DNA of 64,000 nt from the NCBI GenBank assembly GCA_045597125.1, contig JAZODR010000052.1, forward strand, positions 133,260 through 197,259, written 5' to 3'. The position numbers were made by a program, and so were the translations under genes. Each line of letters opens with the position of its first letter. Positions within the stretch are counted from its first letter, which is position 1. This document shows, in pieces, positions 1 to 8,412 of the stretch. The DNA comes from RGIG5579 sp045597125. GTDB lineage: Bacteria > Bacillota > Clostridia > Oscillospirales > SIG627. The notes beneath the pieces are model-generated. The model ran no database searches and was not told where the DNA came from. It saw only the letters and a list, made by a program, of their open reading frames with translations.

Positions 1-199
1 CAGCGGCAAGAAGTACCAAAATCATAGGATTCATCAATTCCTTGATGAATTTCTGGAAAATGGTTTCTTTTTTGCCCTCGGCAAGTTTATTCTTACCGTA
101 CTGCAGCGCTCTTTCGTTTGCCTGAAGCGTAGTAAGACCTTCTTCCGTGACCGCAAGGTCCTGCAAAACCTTTTCTGATGACTCCAAATATGGTTTCAT
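1..199 (-). CDS. P-type cation-transporting ATPase, N-terminal part (cut by window edge)
   Basis: About 66 codons are visible; the gene runs off the left edge. The peptide starts MKPYLESSEKVLQDLAVTEE and continues through NERALQYGKNKLAEGKK to a hydrophobic stretch ending NPMILVLLAA. This is the cation-ATPase N-terminal domain followed by the start of TM1 of the Ca2+/Mn2+-type P2 ATPases. The ATG at 197-199 follows an AAAGGA site. These pumps export Ca2+ or Mn2+ from the cytoplasm. The leader carries a probable yybP-ykoY (Mn2+-sensing) riboswitch with its own terminator, which favours Mn2+ efflux. The phosphorylation motif (DKTGT) lies outside the window, so the ion cannot be judged from the protein. 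Confidence 0.8.
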   Translation of the reverse strand, partial: MKPYLESSEKVLQDLAVTEEGLTTLQANERALQYGKNKLAEGKKETIFQKFIKELMNPMILVLLAA

Positions 200-222
200 T
201 TTGCAAACTTTCCTTTCAAAAT

Positions 223-249
223 AAAAAACTCGGTACTGCTGTACCGAGC
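223..249 (-). terminator. Riboswitch-controlled intrinsic terminator
   Basis: Perfect 8-bp stem (CTCGGTAC at 229-236, GTACCGAG at 241-248) with a 4-base loop, followed on the minus strand by six T. It sits downstream of the aptamer and upstream of the ATPase start, the position expected of an expression platform. Confidence 0.8.
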
Positions 250-364
250 AAATCCCCTATACAGCAATCCTGTACAAGAGTCTGGTTATTTAAGGTATGC
301 CAAACCTATTTACAGGTTGGAGTGTTGACATACCACGCTCTCGCGCAAACTACTCCCTCATGTG
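223..364 (-). promoter_or_regulatory. yybP-ykoY type Mn2+ riboswitch (leader of the P-type ATPase)
   Basis: On the minus strand the leader contains GAGGGAGTAG near its 5' end, then TGTCAACA, then CCAGACTCTTGTACAGG. These match the conserved GGGGAGUAG and GUCAACA elements and the closing P1 strand of the yybP-ykoY aptamer. An intrinsic terminator (229-248 plus a T run) lies between aptamer and start codon, so control is probably by transcription termination, with metal binding favouring read-through. The family is known to sense Mn2+ and often precedes P-type ATPases. Boundaries are approximate. Confidence 0.75.
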
Positions 365-370
365 ACCCAT

Positions 371-399
371 ATTATAACAAAACATAAATTATTTGTCAA
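371..399 (-). promoter_or_regulatory. Sigma-A promoter of the riboswitch-ATPase transcript
   Basis: Minus strand TTGACA (394-399), 17-bp spacer, TATAAT (371-376): both hexamers are consensus. The predicted start, about 364, falls just before the riboswitch aptamer. Confidence 0.85.
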
Positions 400-400
400 G

Positions 401-435
401 AAAAAGAAATCGTCAAAACTCGACGATTTCTTTTT
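401..435 (-). terminator. Terminator after rsmG
   Basis: Stem GAAATCGTC (406-414) with GACGATTTC (422-430), 7-base loop, and five T following on the minus strand. It overlaps the last codon of rsmG and separates this operon from the ATPase promoter. Confidence 0.85.
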
Positions 436-1228
436 ATAGAGCCTTTTTTGTCATCTGCGCCCATTTTCTCGGGTAAATATCCAGTGTCTTTTTCTTCTTT
501 TCAATCAAAACAACATAACGAGATGCAGAGGAAAAAGCCTTTATCTTTTCCATTTCATCGGAATCGAAATCCATAGAAAGGGCAAAATCCAAATTTATTT
601 TTAATTCTCTCACATCGACAAGTTTCCCACCAAGCATAGGAATGGCGTGCAAACTTTCCTTTACCTCTTCTTCCGTTTGCAGTCCTTTCATTGCAGCAAA
701 AATACCACCGACCTCCACAAAAGGCAAACAAAGCTCACACAAAATGGGAAGACGCGCAACCGCACGGGAAAAACAAAGCTGATACTTTTCCCGATGGATA
801 CCAATTTTTGCAGAAGCTAATTCCTCTCCCCTGCCACAGATCGGATGAACGGAAGAAAGTCCAAGAATCTCAGCGTTTTCTTTCAGCGCGGCAATTTTCT
901 TTGCAGTACTATCAATCATTGTTAAGGAAAGATTCGGAAATGCACAAGCAATGGGAAGACCGGGGAATCCGCCCCCACAACCGATATCACAACAAGCATT
1001 TTCTCGCTCTAAAAAATCCTTTATCTCCGGAACGGAAAGCAAAGTAAGGGAATCAATCAAGTGCTTAAGGGTAACGTCAATAGGAGAGACCAAAGAAGTA
1101 ATATTGATTTTTTCATTGGTCTCAACCACCAGATCATATAAGCCGGAGAGTCTGGTCAAGACGGAGGAATCATTTACCTCAGGTATTCCCAGACGAATCA
1201 AATCCAAATATTTTTGTTCCAGCGGCAT
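434..1228 (-). CDS. rsmG: 16S rRNA (guanine527-N7)-methyltransferase RsmG
   Basis: RsmG uses S-adenosylmethionine to methylate N7 of G527 in 16S rRNA. The protein has 264 residues, slightly longer than the usual 210-240. The SAM-binding motif CDIGCGGGFPGLPIA lies near residue 100, and the GidB signature continues with LTMIDSTAKKIAALKENAE and FSRAVARL. The ATG at 1228 follows mnmG by 2 bases, the standard mnmE-mnmG-rsmG order of Firmicutes. It is the last gene of the leftward operon and runs into the terminator at 401-435. Identity is firm; the start is chosen by homology and spacing. Confidence 0.95.
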   Translation of the reverse strand: MPLEQKYLDLIRLGIPEVNDSSVLTRLSGLYDLVVETNEKINITSLVSPIDVTLKHLIDSLTLLSVPEIKDFLERENACCDIGCGGGFPGLPIACAFPNLSLTMIDSTAKKIAALKENAEILGLSSVHPICGRGEELASAKIGIHREKYQLCFSRAVARLPILCELCLPFVEVGGIFAAMKGLQTEEEVKESLHAIPMLGGKLVDVRELKINLDFALSMDFDSDEMEKIKAFSSASRYVVLIEKKKKTLDIYPRKWAQMTKKAL

Positions 1229-1230
1229 AA

Positions 1231-3117
1231 TTACCTCTCATTCATATTCAAATATATTAAAAGTACAGAAATATCAGCAGGTGATACACCCGATATACGC
1301 GATGCTCTTCCAATATTTTCAGGACGGATCTGAGATAGCTTTTGTCTGGCTTCCAAGCGCAAACCTGTTATAGCGTTATAATCCAAGTTTGAGGGTAGAG
1401 ATTTGGATTCAAGCTTCCGAAATTGCTCTGCCTGCGCTTTTTGCCGCTTGATATAACCTGCATACTTAATCTCAATTTCCGCCTCTTTCAAAACCTCATC
1501 GGAAATCTTAGGGCGATCAAGATCAACAGAAGCAAGATCTTCATAGCCGATTTCGGGACGGCGAAGAAGATCGGCAAGCTTTACTCCACAAGAAACGGCT
1601 TGGCTTCCAAGAGAAACAAGCACTTGGTTCAGGTGATTTGAGGGAGGAAAATAAGTGTTTTCCGCCCTTTCGATTTCAGCATCTACTGCTGCAAATTTTG
1701 CCTTTTTAGCGGCATAACGGGCATCGTCAATTAAGCCGACTCTGCGACCAAATTCCACAAGGCGACGATCTGCATTATCCTGACGCAAAAGCAAACGATA
1801 TTCACAGCGGCTGGTCATCATTCGATAAGGCTCATTGGTGCCTTTCGTAACCAAATCGTCAATTAAAGTGCCGATATAGCTTGTTTCTCGGGTCAATACA
1901 AGTTCCTCTTTACCGAGTGTTCGCAAAGCCGCATTAATCCCCGCTACAAGTCCTTGACAGGCGGCTTCCTCATAACCGCTGGTTCCGTTAAACTGCCCTG
2001 CGCCGAAAAGCCCCGGAAATTTTTTGAATTCCAGTGTGGGGCCAAGCTGAGTAGGATCAATACAATCATATTCGATGGCATAGGCAGTACGCATCACCAG
2101 CGCATCTTCCAATCCTCGGATAGAATGAATCACTTCATTTTGCACGTCCTCGGGTAAAGAGGAGGATAGACCCTGTACATAGATCTCCTTGGTATCCTGT
2201 CCCATCGGTTCCAAAAAAAGCTGGTGTCTCTCTTTATCGGGAAAACGCATCACCTTATCCTCGATACTGGGACAATATCTTGGACCTGTACTCTTGATTT
2301 CCCCGGAATAAAGAGGTGAACGGTGAATGTTTTTCCGTATAATCTCGTGGGTTTTTTCGTTTGTATAAACAACGTAGCAACGTTTTTGGCCGTCTTTTAG
2401 AAACGCATCGGATACAGTTGCATCGGAAAAACAAATCGGCTCATCATCGCCTTCCTGTACCTCACATAAATCATAGCGAATGCTATCTGCGTGAATTCGA
2501 GCAGGTGTTCCCGTTTTAAAGCGACGAAATTCTACCCCCATTTTTCTCAGAGAATCAGTCAAAAAACAAGCGGGATACGTATGATCGGGGCCGGCAGAAT
2601 AAGAAACCGCGCCAACAACGATATTGGAATTTAAATATGTACCGGCGCAAACAACAACATTTTGACAAGTATAAGCGGCGCCGAAACGAGTGATCACCCG
2701 ATATTTTCCTTCATTTTGTTCGATTGAACAAATTTCAGCTTGAATTAAACGAAGATTCTTTGTATTCTCGCAAATCATCTTCATATAGTGATGATAAGCT
2801 CTTCGATCAGATTGCTGACGAAGAGAATGCACGGCAGGACCTTTTCCTAAATTAAGCATACGGCTTTGTAAAGCATTTTGGTCCGCAGCTTTTCCCATTT
2901 CGCCGCCAAGAGCGTCAATCTCAAAAACTAGGTGTCCCTTACCCGTTCCTCCAATGGAAGGATTGCAGGGCATATTACCGATCGCTTCTAAGGAAAGGGT
3001 AAAAAGTACAGTATCTACACCCATTCTGGCAGATGCCAAAGCAGCCTCAAGACCCGCATGCCCCGCACCGATTACAGCAACATCACAAGAAGACACATCA
3101 AAAATTACGTGTTCCAA
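1231..3117 (-). CDS. mnmG: tRNA uridine-5-carboxymethylaminomethyl(34) synthesis enzyme MnmG (GidA)
   Basis: FAD-dependent partner of MnmE; the MnmEG complex places the (carboxymethyl)aminomethyl group on wobble uridine 34 of certain tRNAs. Length 628 is normal. The N-terminal FAD-binding motif VAVIGAGHAGLEAALASARMG spans about residues 14-34. The family signatures GNMPCNPSIGGTGKGHLVFE (about 47-66) and GQFNGTSGYEEAACQGL (about 370) are intact. The C-terminal helical region that contacts MnmE and tRNA is present to LLIYLNMNER. It lies 11 bases downstream of mnmE and 2 bases upstream of rsmG, so the three are co-transcribed. Confidence 0.97.
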   Translation of the reverse strand: MEHVIFDVSSCDVAVIGAGHAGLEAALASARMGVDTVLFTLSLEAIGNMPCNPSIGGTGKGHLVFEIDALGGEMGKAADQNALQSRMLNLGKGPAVHSLRQQSDRRAYHHYMKMICENTKNLRLIQAEICSIEQNEGKYRVITRFGAAYTCQNVVVCAGTYLNSNIVVGAVSYSAGPDHTYPACFLTDSLRKMGVEFRRFKTGTPARIHADSIRYDLCEVQEGDDEPICFSDATVSDAFLKDGQKRCYVVYTNEKTHEIIRKNIHRSPLYSGEIKSTGPRYCPSIEDKVMRFPDKERHQLFLEPMGQDTKEIYVQGLSSSLPEDVQNEVIHSIRGLEDALVMRTAYAIEYDCIDPTQLGPTLEFKKFPGLFGAGQFNGTSGYEEAACQGLVAGINAALRTLGKEELVLTRETSYIGTLIDDLVTKGTNEPYRMMTSRCEYRLLLRQDNADRRLVEFGRRVGLIDDARYAAKKAKFAAVDAEIERAENTYFPPSNHLNQVLVSLGSQAVSCGVKLADLLRRPEIGYEDLASVDLDRPKISDEVLKEAEIEIKYAGYIKRQKAQAEQFRKLESKSLPSNLDYNAITGLRLEARQKLSQIRPENIGRASRISGVSPADISVLLIYLNMNER

Positions 3118-3128
3118 AACATTCTCCT

Positions 3129-4514
3129 TTATTTACCAACACAAAAACGGGAAAACACTTGATCCAGAATCATTTCTCCTGCCCGTTTCCCATCGGTTTC
3201 AAGAATGGCGGCCAGCGCCTCCTCCAGGGTCAAAGATGCCAGATCTTTTGTATTATCAAGAATCTGATTTTTTGCAAGTATCAGAAACTCTCGCATTTTA
3301 ACAAGCTGAGCCTTTTGTCTGGCATTGGTCAATACTCTGCCCTCGCGAAGAGCGGCAGAATCAGATATATAATAACGCTCGATTGCATCAAATAAATCAT
3401 CAAGCAAAGGCTTATTTGAAAAAGAATAAGTAAATCCATCGGAAAATTCGTCAAGTTCATTACAGGAAAACTTTTTGGAAAGATCGGCTTTTGTAAAAAT
3501 CGAAAAGATCTTTGCCGAAGCGCGCACTGTCTTCAAGTATTCAATGATACGACGATCATCCTCTTCAAACGGCCTTGATAAATCAAATAGTGCAAAAATA
3601 AGTTCTGCTTCATTCAACATGGAAAGTGCCTTTTCAATTCCGATTTTTTCCACAATATCATCGGTTTCAAAACGAACCCCGGCCGTATCGGAAAGATTGA
3701 GAAGAACCTTTCCTGCCTGAATCGGATATTCAATCACATCTCGGGTCGTACCGGGAACGTCGGTTACAATCGCTTTTTCCTCACCCAGCAAAAGATTAAA
3801 AAACGTACTTTTTCCAACATTTGGCTTACCCACAATAACGGCTGAAATACCGGAATTTACTGCTCTCCCCGTAGAAAATGAATCAACAAGCTTATTACAA
3901 TCATAAATGCTCTTATCTAAAAGTGCACAAAGTTCATCATCGGACAAGGCTTGCAGATCCTCCTCCGGATAGTCCAGATATGCCCAAAGCGAAGAAGCTG
4001 CAGATAAAATAGAATCGGAAATTTGGCCGATAGCTATGCTAAGCTTTCCGCGGGAAGTCTTGGAAGAAAGCAGAGCCGCTTCCTCGGTTTTTGCATCCAG
4101 AAGGTCGGCAATCCCCTCGGCTGCAGTCAAAGACATCTTTCCATTTACAAAAGCGCGGCGAGAAAATTCACCCGGACCTGCCATTTCCGCCCCCGCTGCA
4201 AGGACGGAAGCAAGAACCATTCCGGTTACAATCTCACCCCCATGGCAAGAAATCTCAACTACATCTTCGCCGGTAAAAGAAGCGGGGGCAAGAAAATATG
4301 TCAAAAGACCGTCGTCAATGACATCATTTTTTTCAAGAGATAAAATATCACCGTAAATTTGAAAACGGGGAGAAAAATCACGAATGCTGCGTTTCTTTTT
4401 GGGAACAAAAATGCGTTCGGCAATATGAATTGCATCTTTTCCGGAAACACGGATAACAGCCACCCCGCCTTTACCTGCAGGAGTTGAAACTGCTGCAATG
4501 GTAGAAAAATACAT
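3129..4514 (-). CDS. mnmE: tRNA modification GTPase MnmE (TrmE)
   Basis: GTPase half of the MnmEG U34-modifying complex. The 461 residues comprise an N-terminal tetrahydrofolate-binding domain (starting MYFSTIAAVSTPAGKGGVAV), a helical domain, and an inserted G domain with P-loop GKPNVGKSTFFNLLLGEEKA (about 229), DTAG (about 276) and TKAD (about 342). It ends in the invariant FCVGK tail, whose Cys is characteristic. A clear GGAGGAGT site precedes the ATG at 4514. A terminator-like hairpin (4529-4555) lies just upstream, between this gene and jag, so mnmE expression may be tuned by partial termination. Confidence 0.97.
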   Translation of the reverse strand: MYFSTIAAVSTPAGKGGVAVIRVSGKDAIHIAERIFVPKKKRSIRDFSPRFQIYGDILSLEKNDVIDDGLLTYFLAPASFTGEDVVEISCHGGEIVTGMVLASVLAAGAEMAGPGEFSRRAFVNGKMSLTAAEGIADLLDAKTEEAALLSSKTSRGKLSIAIGQISDSILSAASSLWAYLDYPEEDLQALSDDELCALLDKSIYDCNKLVDSFSTGRAVNSGISAVIVGKPNVGKSTFFNLLLGEEKAIVTDVPGTTRDVIEYPIQAGKVLLNLSDTAGVRFETDDIVEKIGIEKALSMLNEAELIFALFDLSRPFEEDDRRIIEYLKTVRASAKIFSIFTKADLSKKFSCNELDEFSDGFTYSFSNKPLLDDLFDAIERYYISDSAALREGRVLTNARQKAQLVKMREFLILAKNQILDNTKDLASLTLEEALAAILETDGKRAGEMILDQVFSRFCVGK

Positions 4515-4528
4515 ATTACTCCTCCGAA

Positions 4529-4555
4529 TAAAAACAGCGGCGGAAATCCGCCGCT
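4529..4555 (-). terminator. Terminator-like hairpin between jag and mnmE
   Basis: Very stable GC-rich stem AGCGGCGGA (4536-4544) with TCCGCCGCT (4547-4555), followed on the minus strand by GTTTTTATT. It should end or attenuate transcription arriving from rpmH through jag. No separate strong promoter was seen between it and mnmE, so read-through is probably partial. Confidence 0.7.
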
Positions 4556-4559
4556 ATCA

Positions 4560-5348
4560 TTATAAATTCACCATTTCGGTATCTTCCACATCGGCGAGAT
4601 TGATATCTTCGATGCTCTTTGCTTTTACAATCGTGCGAGGCTCACGTACAGGATTATACTCATACACAACCTTCGGCGTTTCCTCCGCTTGCTTCTTGGG
4701 TTTGCTGTCTTTTCTAGGGCCGCCCACAGGAGACATCACAACGCGGCGCTCGTCGCCCGAACCGATGGAATGAGTAGTTACTCCCCCGATTTCCTGGGCT
4801 TGAGAATGAATGATTCGTCTCTCGTAAGCACTCATAGGCTCGAAAGTAACATTTCTTCCACTCTTTTTCACGCGACCGGCAGTTTTACGCGCAAGTGCCT
4901 TTAAGGTATTCTCACGCTTTGCACGATAATTTTCAATATCAATGGTAACTCTTACATAGTCATCGCCATGACGATTGGTAACAAGACTCAAAAGATACTG
5001 GAGAGAATCCAGAACCTCGCCGTGATGACCGATCAGAACACCAAGATCTTTACCCTCAAGGGTGTACGCCAATTCTCCGTCTTCCTTTTCCTCACAGTGA
5101 ATGGTCGCTTCAATCTTTGCATTACGGATAAAGGTCTGCAAAAATTCATCCGTAGCCTCACGAATGGATAGCACGTATTTTACAAGAATTCTTGCATCCG
5201 AAGATCCGATTCCGAGAAAACCTTTTTTAGGCTCTTCTAAAATCGTATACTCAAATTCATCCTGTTTTTTCTGAAGCTGCTGTGAAGCAAGGGCAAGGGC
5301 TTCTTCTACGCTTTTGGCAGTAAAAGTTAATTCCTTCAAAATTACCAC
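4560..5348 (-). CDS. jag: RNA-binding cell-elongation regulator Jag (KhpB/EloR)
   Basis: The 262-residue protein has the Jag N-terminal domain (ELTFTAKSVEEALALASQQL and KKGFLGIGSSDARI, residues about 6-60), a KH domain with GKDLGVLIGHHGEVLDSLQYL (about 103), and a C-terminal R3H domain (PMSAYERRIIHSQAQE, about 172). The lysine-rich tail is low in complexity. Jag/KhpB binds RNA, partners with KhpA and influences cell elongation in Gram-positives. The start is a GTG directly after GGAAGGAA. It lies 18 bases behind yidC, the classic yidC-jag pair. Confidence 0.93.
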   Translation of the reverse strand: MVILKELTFTAKSVEEALALASQQLQKKQDEFEYTILEEPKKGFLGIGSSDARILVKYVLSIREATDEFLQTFIRNAKIEATIHCEEKEDGELAYTLEGKDLGVLIGHHGEVLDSLQYLLSLVTNRHGDDYVRVTIDIENYRAKRENTLKALARKTAGRVKKSGRNVTFEPMSAYERRIIHSQAQEIGGVTTHSIGSGDERRVVMSPVGGPRKDSKPKKQAEETPKVVYEYNPVREPRTIVKAKSIEDINLADVEDTEMVNL

Positions 5349-5366
5349 TTCCTTCCGTTTCTATTC

Positions 5367-6608
5367 TTATTTATCGTCCTTTAATGGAGCTTTATCAACG
5401 ATGGTCTTATCAACGGGCTCCTTTTTTTCCTTAAGAACCTTTTTTTCGGAAACCGCAGACACAGACTCTGTCTCATCGTCATCGTCATACACCAGAGATT
5501 TTCTCTTTCCGGTGGTCGCGGTATTTCCTTTTTTCTTTTTCTGCTTTCCGCCGTAAAGACGCTCTGCTTCCCTCATTTCCTCGGGAGTAATCTCCTTGAT
5601 GGGAAAAAGCTTTGAAAGCGCAATTTGCTGCACGGGGCTTAAAATATTAGACATCACCCAGTAAATACCTACAGCAGCAGGAACCTGAAATGCAATATAA
5701 AAGCTAAACAGCGGCATAAAGACATTCATAATCCGCATCTGGCTCTTCATTTCCTCAGTCTGCTCAGGCTGATAGGTAAACTTTCTGGTAAGGGCTTGAC
5801 CAAAATATGAAGTAATCAAAGAAAGGATGGGAATCAAAATTAGAAGCTTTGTACCCAGTTCTTTCTTCTTCAAAACATCAAATGAAGGGTTGGTACCTAA
5901 ATCAAATCCTTTGAAAGCCTCCAAATCGGGAAGCTTCTCCAACACCTGCTTGGATGACAAGCTATCCTCATCATCCAGCCCGACGACAAATGCATCATAA
6001 TCCTTGGCAAATTCGCCACGGTGATCGTTGATATAATTGATAACAACGATTTCGGAATTATATTGGAATGCATTCTTTTCAAGCGCTTCCTCAAATTTGT
6101 TATCTTTATGCTTGTTGTCGATTTTCAAAATCTGATTGATTTTGCGATCTGCTTCAGCTCGATCGGCATCGTCAGCGTAAACCATTTGAGCAACGACAGT
6201 CTGAACGTGGTTGACAGTATTCTTGGGAATGCCCGCAGTATAGGTCAAAGGCATTCTGACCACCGCATAAACCGCGAGAAGAACCAACATCTGGAGAAGC
6301 AGAGGGAGACAGCCAGCCAGGGGGCTGAAATTTTCCTTCTGATACAACTCCTGAATCTCGGTGTTCATTTTCAGCTGAGTAGCACGGTCATTACGACCTG
6401 CATACTTTTTACGGATCACATTCTCCTTGGGACGGAGAGCCGCCTGCTTCTGGGAATTTTTCTGCTGCTTAATACCGAAAGGGAATAAAACCAGCTTCAG
6501 TACAACAGAAAAGACAAGAATCGCAAGCAAATAACTACCCGTTAAGGAATAAAACCACTGAATCAGCCAACCGAAAGGTTTGCGGATTAAATCAAAAAGT
6601 GCAGACAC
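5367..6608 (-). CDS. yidC: Membrane protein insertase YidC
   Basis: YidC inserts and folds membrane proteins, alone or with SecYEG. The start is set at GTG 6606-6608, with AAAGGA 8 bases upstream and only one base after the yidD stop; this gives 413 residues. The first hydrophobic segment (YLLAILVFSVVLKLVLFPFG) is followed by the conserved cytoplasmic loop QQKNSQKQAALRPK, whose Arg contributes to the hydrophilic groove. An insert of over 100 mostly charged residues separates the first and later membrane helices, longer than in B. subtilis SpoIIIJ. No lipoprotein cysteine is seen. The tail is strongly charged, ending in lysines and acidic residues. Confidence 0.93.
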   Translation of the reverse strand: MSALFDLIRKPFGWLIQWFYSLTGSYLLAILVFSVVLKLVLFPFGIKQQKNSQKQAALRPKENVIRKKYAGRNDRATQLKMNTEIQELYQKENFSPLAGCLPLLLQMLVLLAVYAVVRMPLTYTAGIPKNTVNHVQTVVAQMVYADDADRAEADRKINQILKIDNKHKDNKFEEALEKNAFQYNSEIVVINYINDHRGEFAKDYDAFVVGLDDEDSLSSKQVLEKLPDLEAFKGFDLGTNPSFDVLKKKELGTKLLILIPILSLITSYFGQALTRKFTYQPEQTEEMKSQMRIMNVFMPLFSFYIAFQVPAAVGIYWVMSNILSPVQQIALSKLFPIKEITPEEMREAERLYGGKQKKKKGNTATTGKRKSLVYDDDDETESVSAVSEKKVLKEKKEPVDKTIVDKAPLKDDK

Positions 6609-6609
6609 T

Positions 6610-6846
6610 TCATTTTTCCTTTCTTTTGGGAAACTGCTCGGGAACAGGATCAAATCCCGCCTTGCCGAATGGATTACAACGTAAAATCCGCCACAAGGTC
6701 AAAACCGCTCCTTTCCAAAAGCCATGTCGCCCAAATGCCTGAATGGCATACTGGGAACAAGTTGGAGTAAAGCGGCAATGAGGTCCAAAAAGCGGAGACA
6801 AATATTTTTGATAAAGTCGGATCAAAAAGATACAAATATGTTTCAA
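6610..6846 (-). CDS. yidD: Membrane protein insertion efficiency factor YidD
   Basis: Small 78-residue protein with the family signature LIRLYQKYLSPLFGPHCRF, then PTCSQYAIQAFGRHGFWKGA and ILRCNPFGKAGFDPVP. YidD is a membrane-associated helper of YidC-dependent insertion. It overlaps rnpA by four bases (ATGA) and its stop is one base before the yidC GTG, so rnpA-yidD-yidC are translationally coupled. Confidence 0.95.
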   Translation of the reverse strand: MKHICIFLIRLYQKYLSPLFGPHCRFTPTCSQYAIQAFGRHGFWKGAVLTLWRILRCNPFGKAGFDPVPEQFPKRKEK

Positions 6847-7208
6847 TTTGATTCATCCTCAGAAAACAACTTCAATTTTTTAAAAGCATTTTCCATATCA
6901 CATAAAACCGAATCCATTTTCCTCTTGTCATCCACGATCGCATTCCTTGCAACGATTACGATCAAATAGGGTCTGCGAAACACGAATTTTTTCTGAATCG
7001 CACGAAATGCTTCTCTGATCAAACGTCTGGCTCGGGAGCGCTGAACAGCATTCCCAAGTTTTTTTCCGGTGGTAATCCCCAGACAAGTATCAACCGATTT
7101 ATAATTATTTAAAACATAAACGGCTATATTTTTTTCAGAAGCCTTCTTCCCTTTTGCATAGACTTTGGAAAAAAGATGGTTTTCTTTTATCGCTACGATC
7201 TTTGCCAT
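6843..7208 (-). CDS. rnpA: Ribonuclease P protein component
   Basis: Protein subunit of RNase P, which with the RNA subunit removes 5' leaders from pre-tRNA. The 121-residue length is normal. The RNR motif is present as NAVQRSRARRLIREAFR (about residues 52-68), preceded by the FSKVYAKGKK segment and followed by YLIVIVARNA. It lies 103 bases downstream of rpmH with a terminator-like hairpin between, then overlaps yidD. Confidence 0.95.
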   Translation of the reverse strand: MAKIVAIKENHLFSKVYAKGKKASEKNIAVYVLNNYKSVDTCLGITTGKKLGNAVQRSRARRLIREAFRAIQKKFVFRRPYLIVIVARNAIVDDKRKMDSVLCDMENAFKKLKLFSEDESN

Positions 7209-7242
7209 AACACCAATCCCGTTTCAAACGGCCAAGATATAG

Positions 7243-7290
7243 AAAAACCACCGGTGTTCACAGAGCTTTCCGGATTTACGGTGGTTTTTT
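7243..7290 (-). terminator. Terminator-like attenuator between rpmH and rnpA
   Basis: AAAAACCACCG (7243-7253) pairs with CGGTGGTTTTTT (7279-7290) across a 25-base loop. On the minus strand the 3' arm ends in a T run. It could lower rnpA expression relative to rpmH, which is needed in far greater amount. Confidence 0.65.
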
Positions 7291-7311
7291 ACTAAATCTC
7301 TTATGCAAGAA

Positions 7312-7446
7312 TTAATAGGTGAGTCTTGCTCTCATTTTTGCTCTGCGTCTTTTAAGCACCTTTCTTCCGTTTGCTGTCTTCATTCTCTTACGGAAACCAT
7401 GCTCCATTTTTCTCTGACGCTTTTTAGGCTGATAAGTTCTGATCAT
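7312..7446 (-). CDS. rpmH: 50S ribosomal protein L34
   Basis: A 44-residue ORF beginning MIRTYQPKKRQRKMEHGFRK and ending RRAKMRARLTY, the complete and nearly invariant L34. An AAGGAGGTG site stands 5-13 bases before the ATG at 7446. It is first in the leftward operon behind the promoter at 7488-7516. In most Bacillota dnaA lies on the other side of rpmH, diverging; here the neighbour is a pantothenate kinase gene. Confidence 0.97.
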   Translation of the reverse strand: MIRTYQPKKRQRKMEHGFRKRMKTANGRKVLKRRRAKMRARLTY

Positions 7447-7487
7447 ATTTGCACCTCCTTCGCACAATGGGAAATTTTAACTTACTG

Positions 7488-7516
7488 ATTATACAACAAT
7501 ACGTATGTAAAGTCAA
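7488..7516 (-). promoter_or_regulatory. Promoter of the rpmH operon
   Basis: Minus strand TTGACT (7511-7516), 17-bp spacer, TATAAT (7488-7493), about 40 bases before the rpmH start. Confidence 0.85.
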
Positions 7517-7543
7517 GCATTTTTTCGAAATTTGCAAAAGGGT

Positions 7544-8383
7544 CTAAGCATTTCTTTGTTTGTGAAAATAAAGCAAAGCTGCGCCGATTACAGTTCCGTA
7601 ACGTGCGTTCTCGGGAAAAAGAAAGTTCATTCCAAACATTTTTCCAAGGACACCGAAAACAGTTTTCGCCTTTTTCATTGAGGAAAGTTTTCCGGTAAGC
7701 ACCACGTTTTTAATATTAAAATTACGAGCGGCAAACACACTTACCATTCCCACGGTTTCAAAAACAAGATTAATGATGCCCATAGCAAGGTCTTCGCGGG
7801 TTGCCAAATCCGAAATCTTACCGAAATTGGATGCTGTAGTATCCAAATCGAGCGTAGGCCCCAAATTCTTTTGGGAAATATCGGAAATGCGCAAATCAAT
7901 CTTGGATATATCACCCTGCTCCGCCAAAGCTTCTAAATTATCCATATCACGGACCCCAAGCATCGCTTCGGCAAGACCAAACAAGGTGCCGCCTCCAACG
8001 CCTGTACCGCCCAGATACTCCATATTGTCCCCTTTTACGTGAACAATGGCAGTTCCGGTTCCCATACTGACAACAATCGCTTCATCCAAAGAAGCAAGAT
8101 ACTGTCCGCCCAGACCAATACTGTCAAATTCGCGGACATGATGTGTAGGGATTCCGTAAAGATCATCGCCGATGAAACTGCTGCCAACACCGGTAACCAT
8201 CACACATTTAACATCGGAAAGAGCGATTTTATGAAGAGAAGTAAATTTGCCAAAAGCACCATAAACGGAGGAAATCGGATCATCTGCCTTCACGGAAAGC
8301 GGGGCAATCAAATCATCCTGTCCGCGAAAACCGCAAATTTTCGTGGTGCTTCCGCCAATATCAATTCCTAATACAATTCCCAC
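7544..8383 (-). CDS. coaW: Type II pantothenate kinase (CoaW-like)
   Basis: Predicted to phosphorylate pantothenate, the first step of coenzyme A synthesis. The 279-residue ASKHA-fold protein has the phosphate-1 motif GIVLGIDIGGSTTKICGF at its N-terminus and VVSMGTGTAIVHV with GGTGVGGGTLFGLAE (about residues 105-140). This combination is typical of the bacterial type II enzymes (S. aureus CoaW), which escape feedback inhibition by CoA. It is transcribed alone from the promoter at 8413-8441. An ECF S component of a type often linked to pantothenate uptake lies about 2 kb away (10459-11082). A related 2-hydroxyglutaryl-CoA dehydratase activator is less likely, since the length and GGTG region fit CoaW better. 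Confidence 0.85.
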   Translation of the reverse strand: MGIVLGIDIGGSTTKICGFRGQDDLIAPLSVKADDPISSVYGAFGKFTSLHKIALSDVKCVMVTGVGSSFIGDDLYGIPTHHVREFDSIGLGGQYLASLDEAIVVSMGTGTAIVHVKGDNMEYLGGTGVGGGTLFGLAEAMLGVRDMDNLEALAEQGDISKIDLRISDISQKNLGPTLDLDTTASNFGKISDLATREDLAMGIINLVFETVGMVSVFAARNFNIKNVVLTGKLSSMKKAKTVFGVLGKMFGMNFLFPENARYGTVIGAALLYFHKQRNA

Positions 8384-8412
8384 GACAATTCTCCTTCAAA
8401 ATTTATCAGTCC

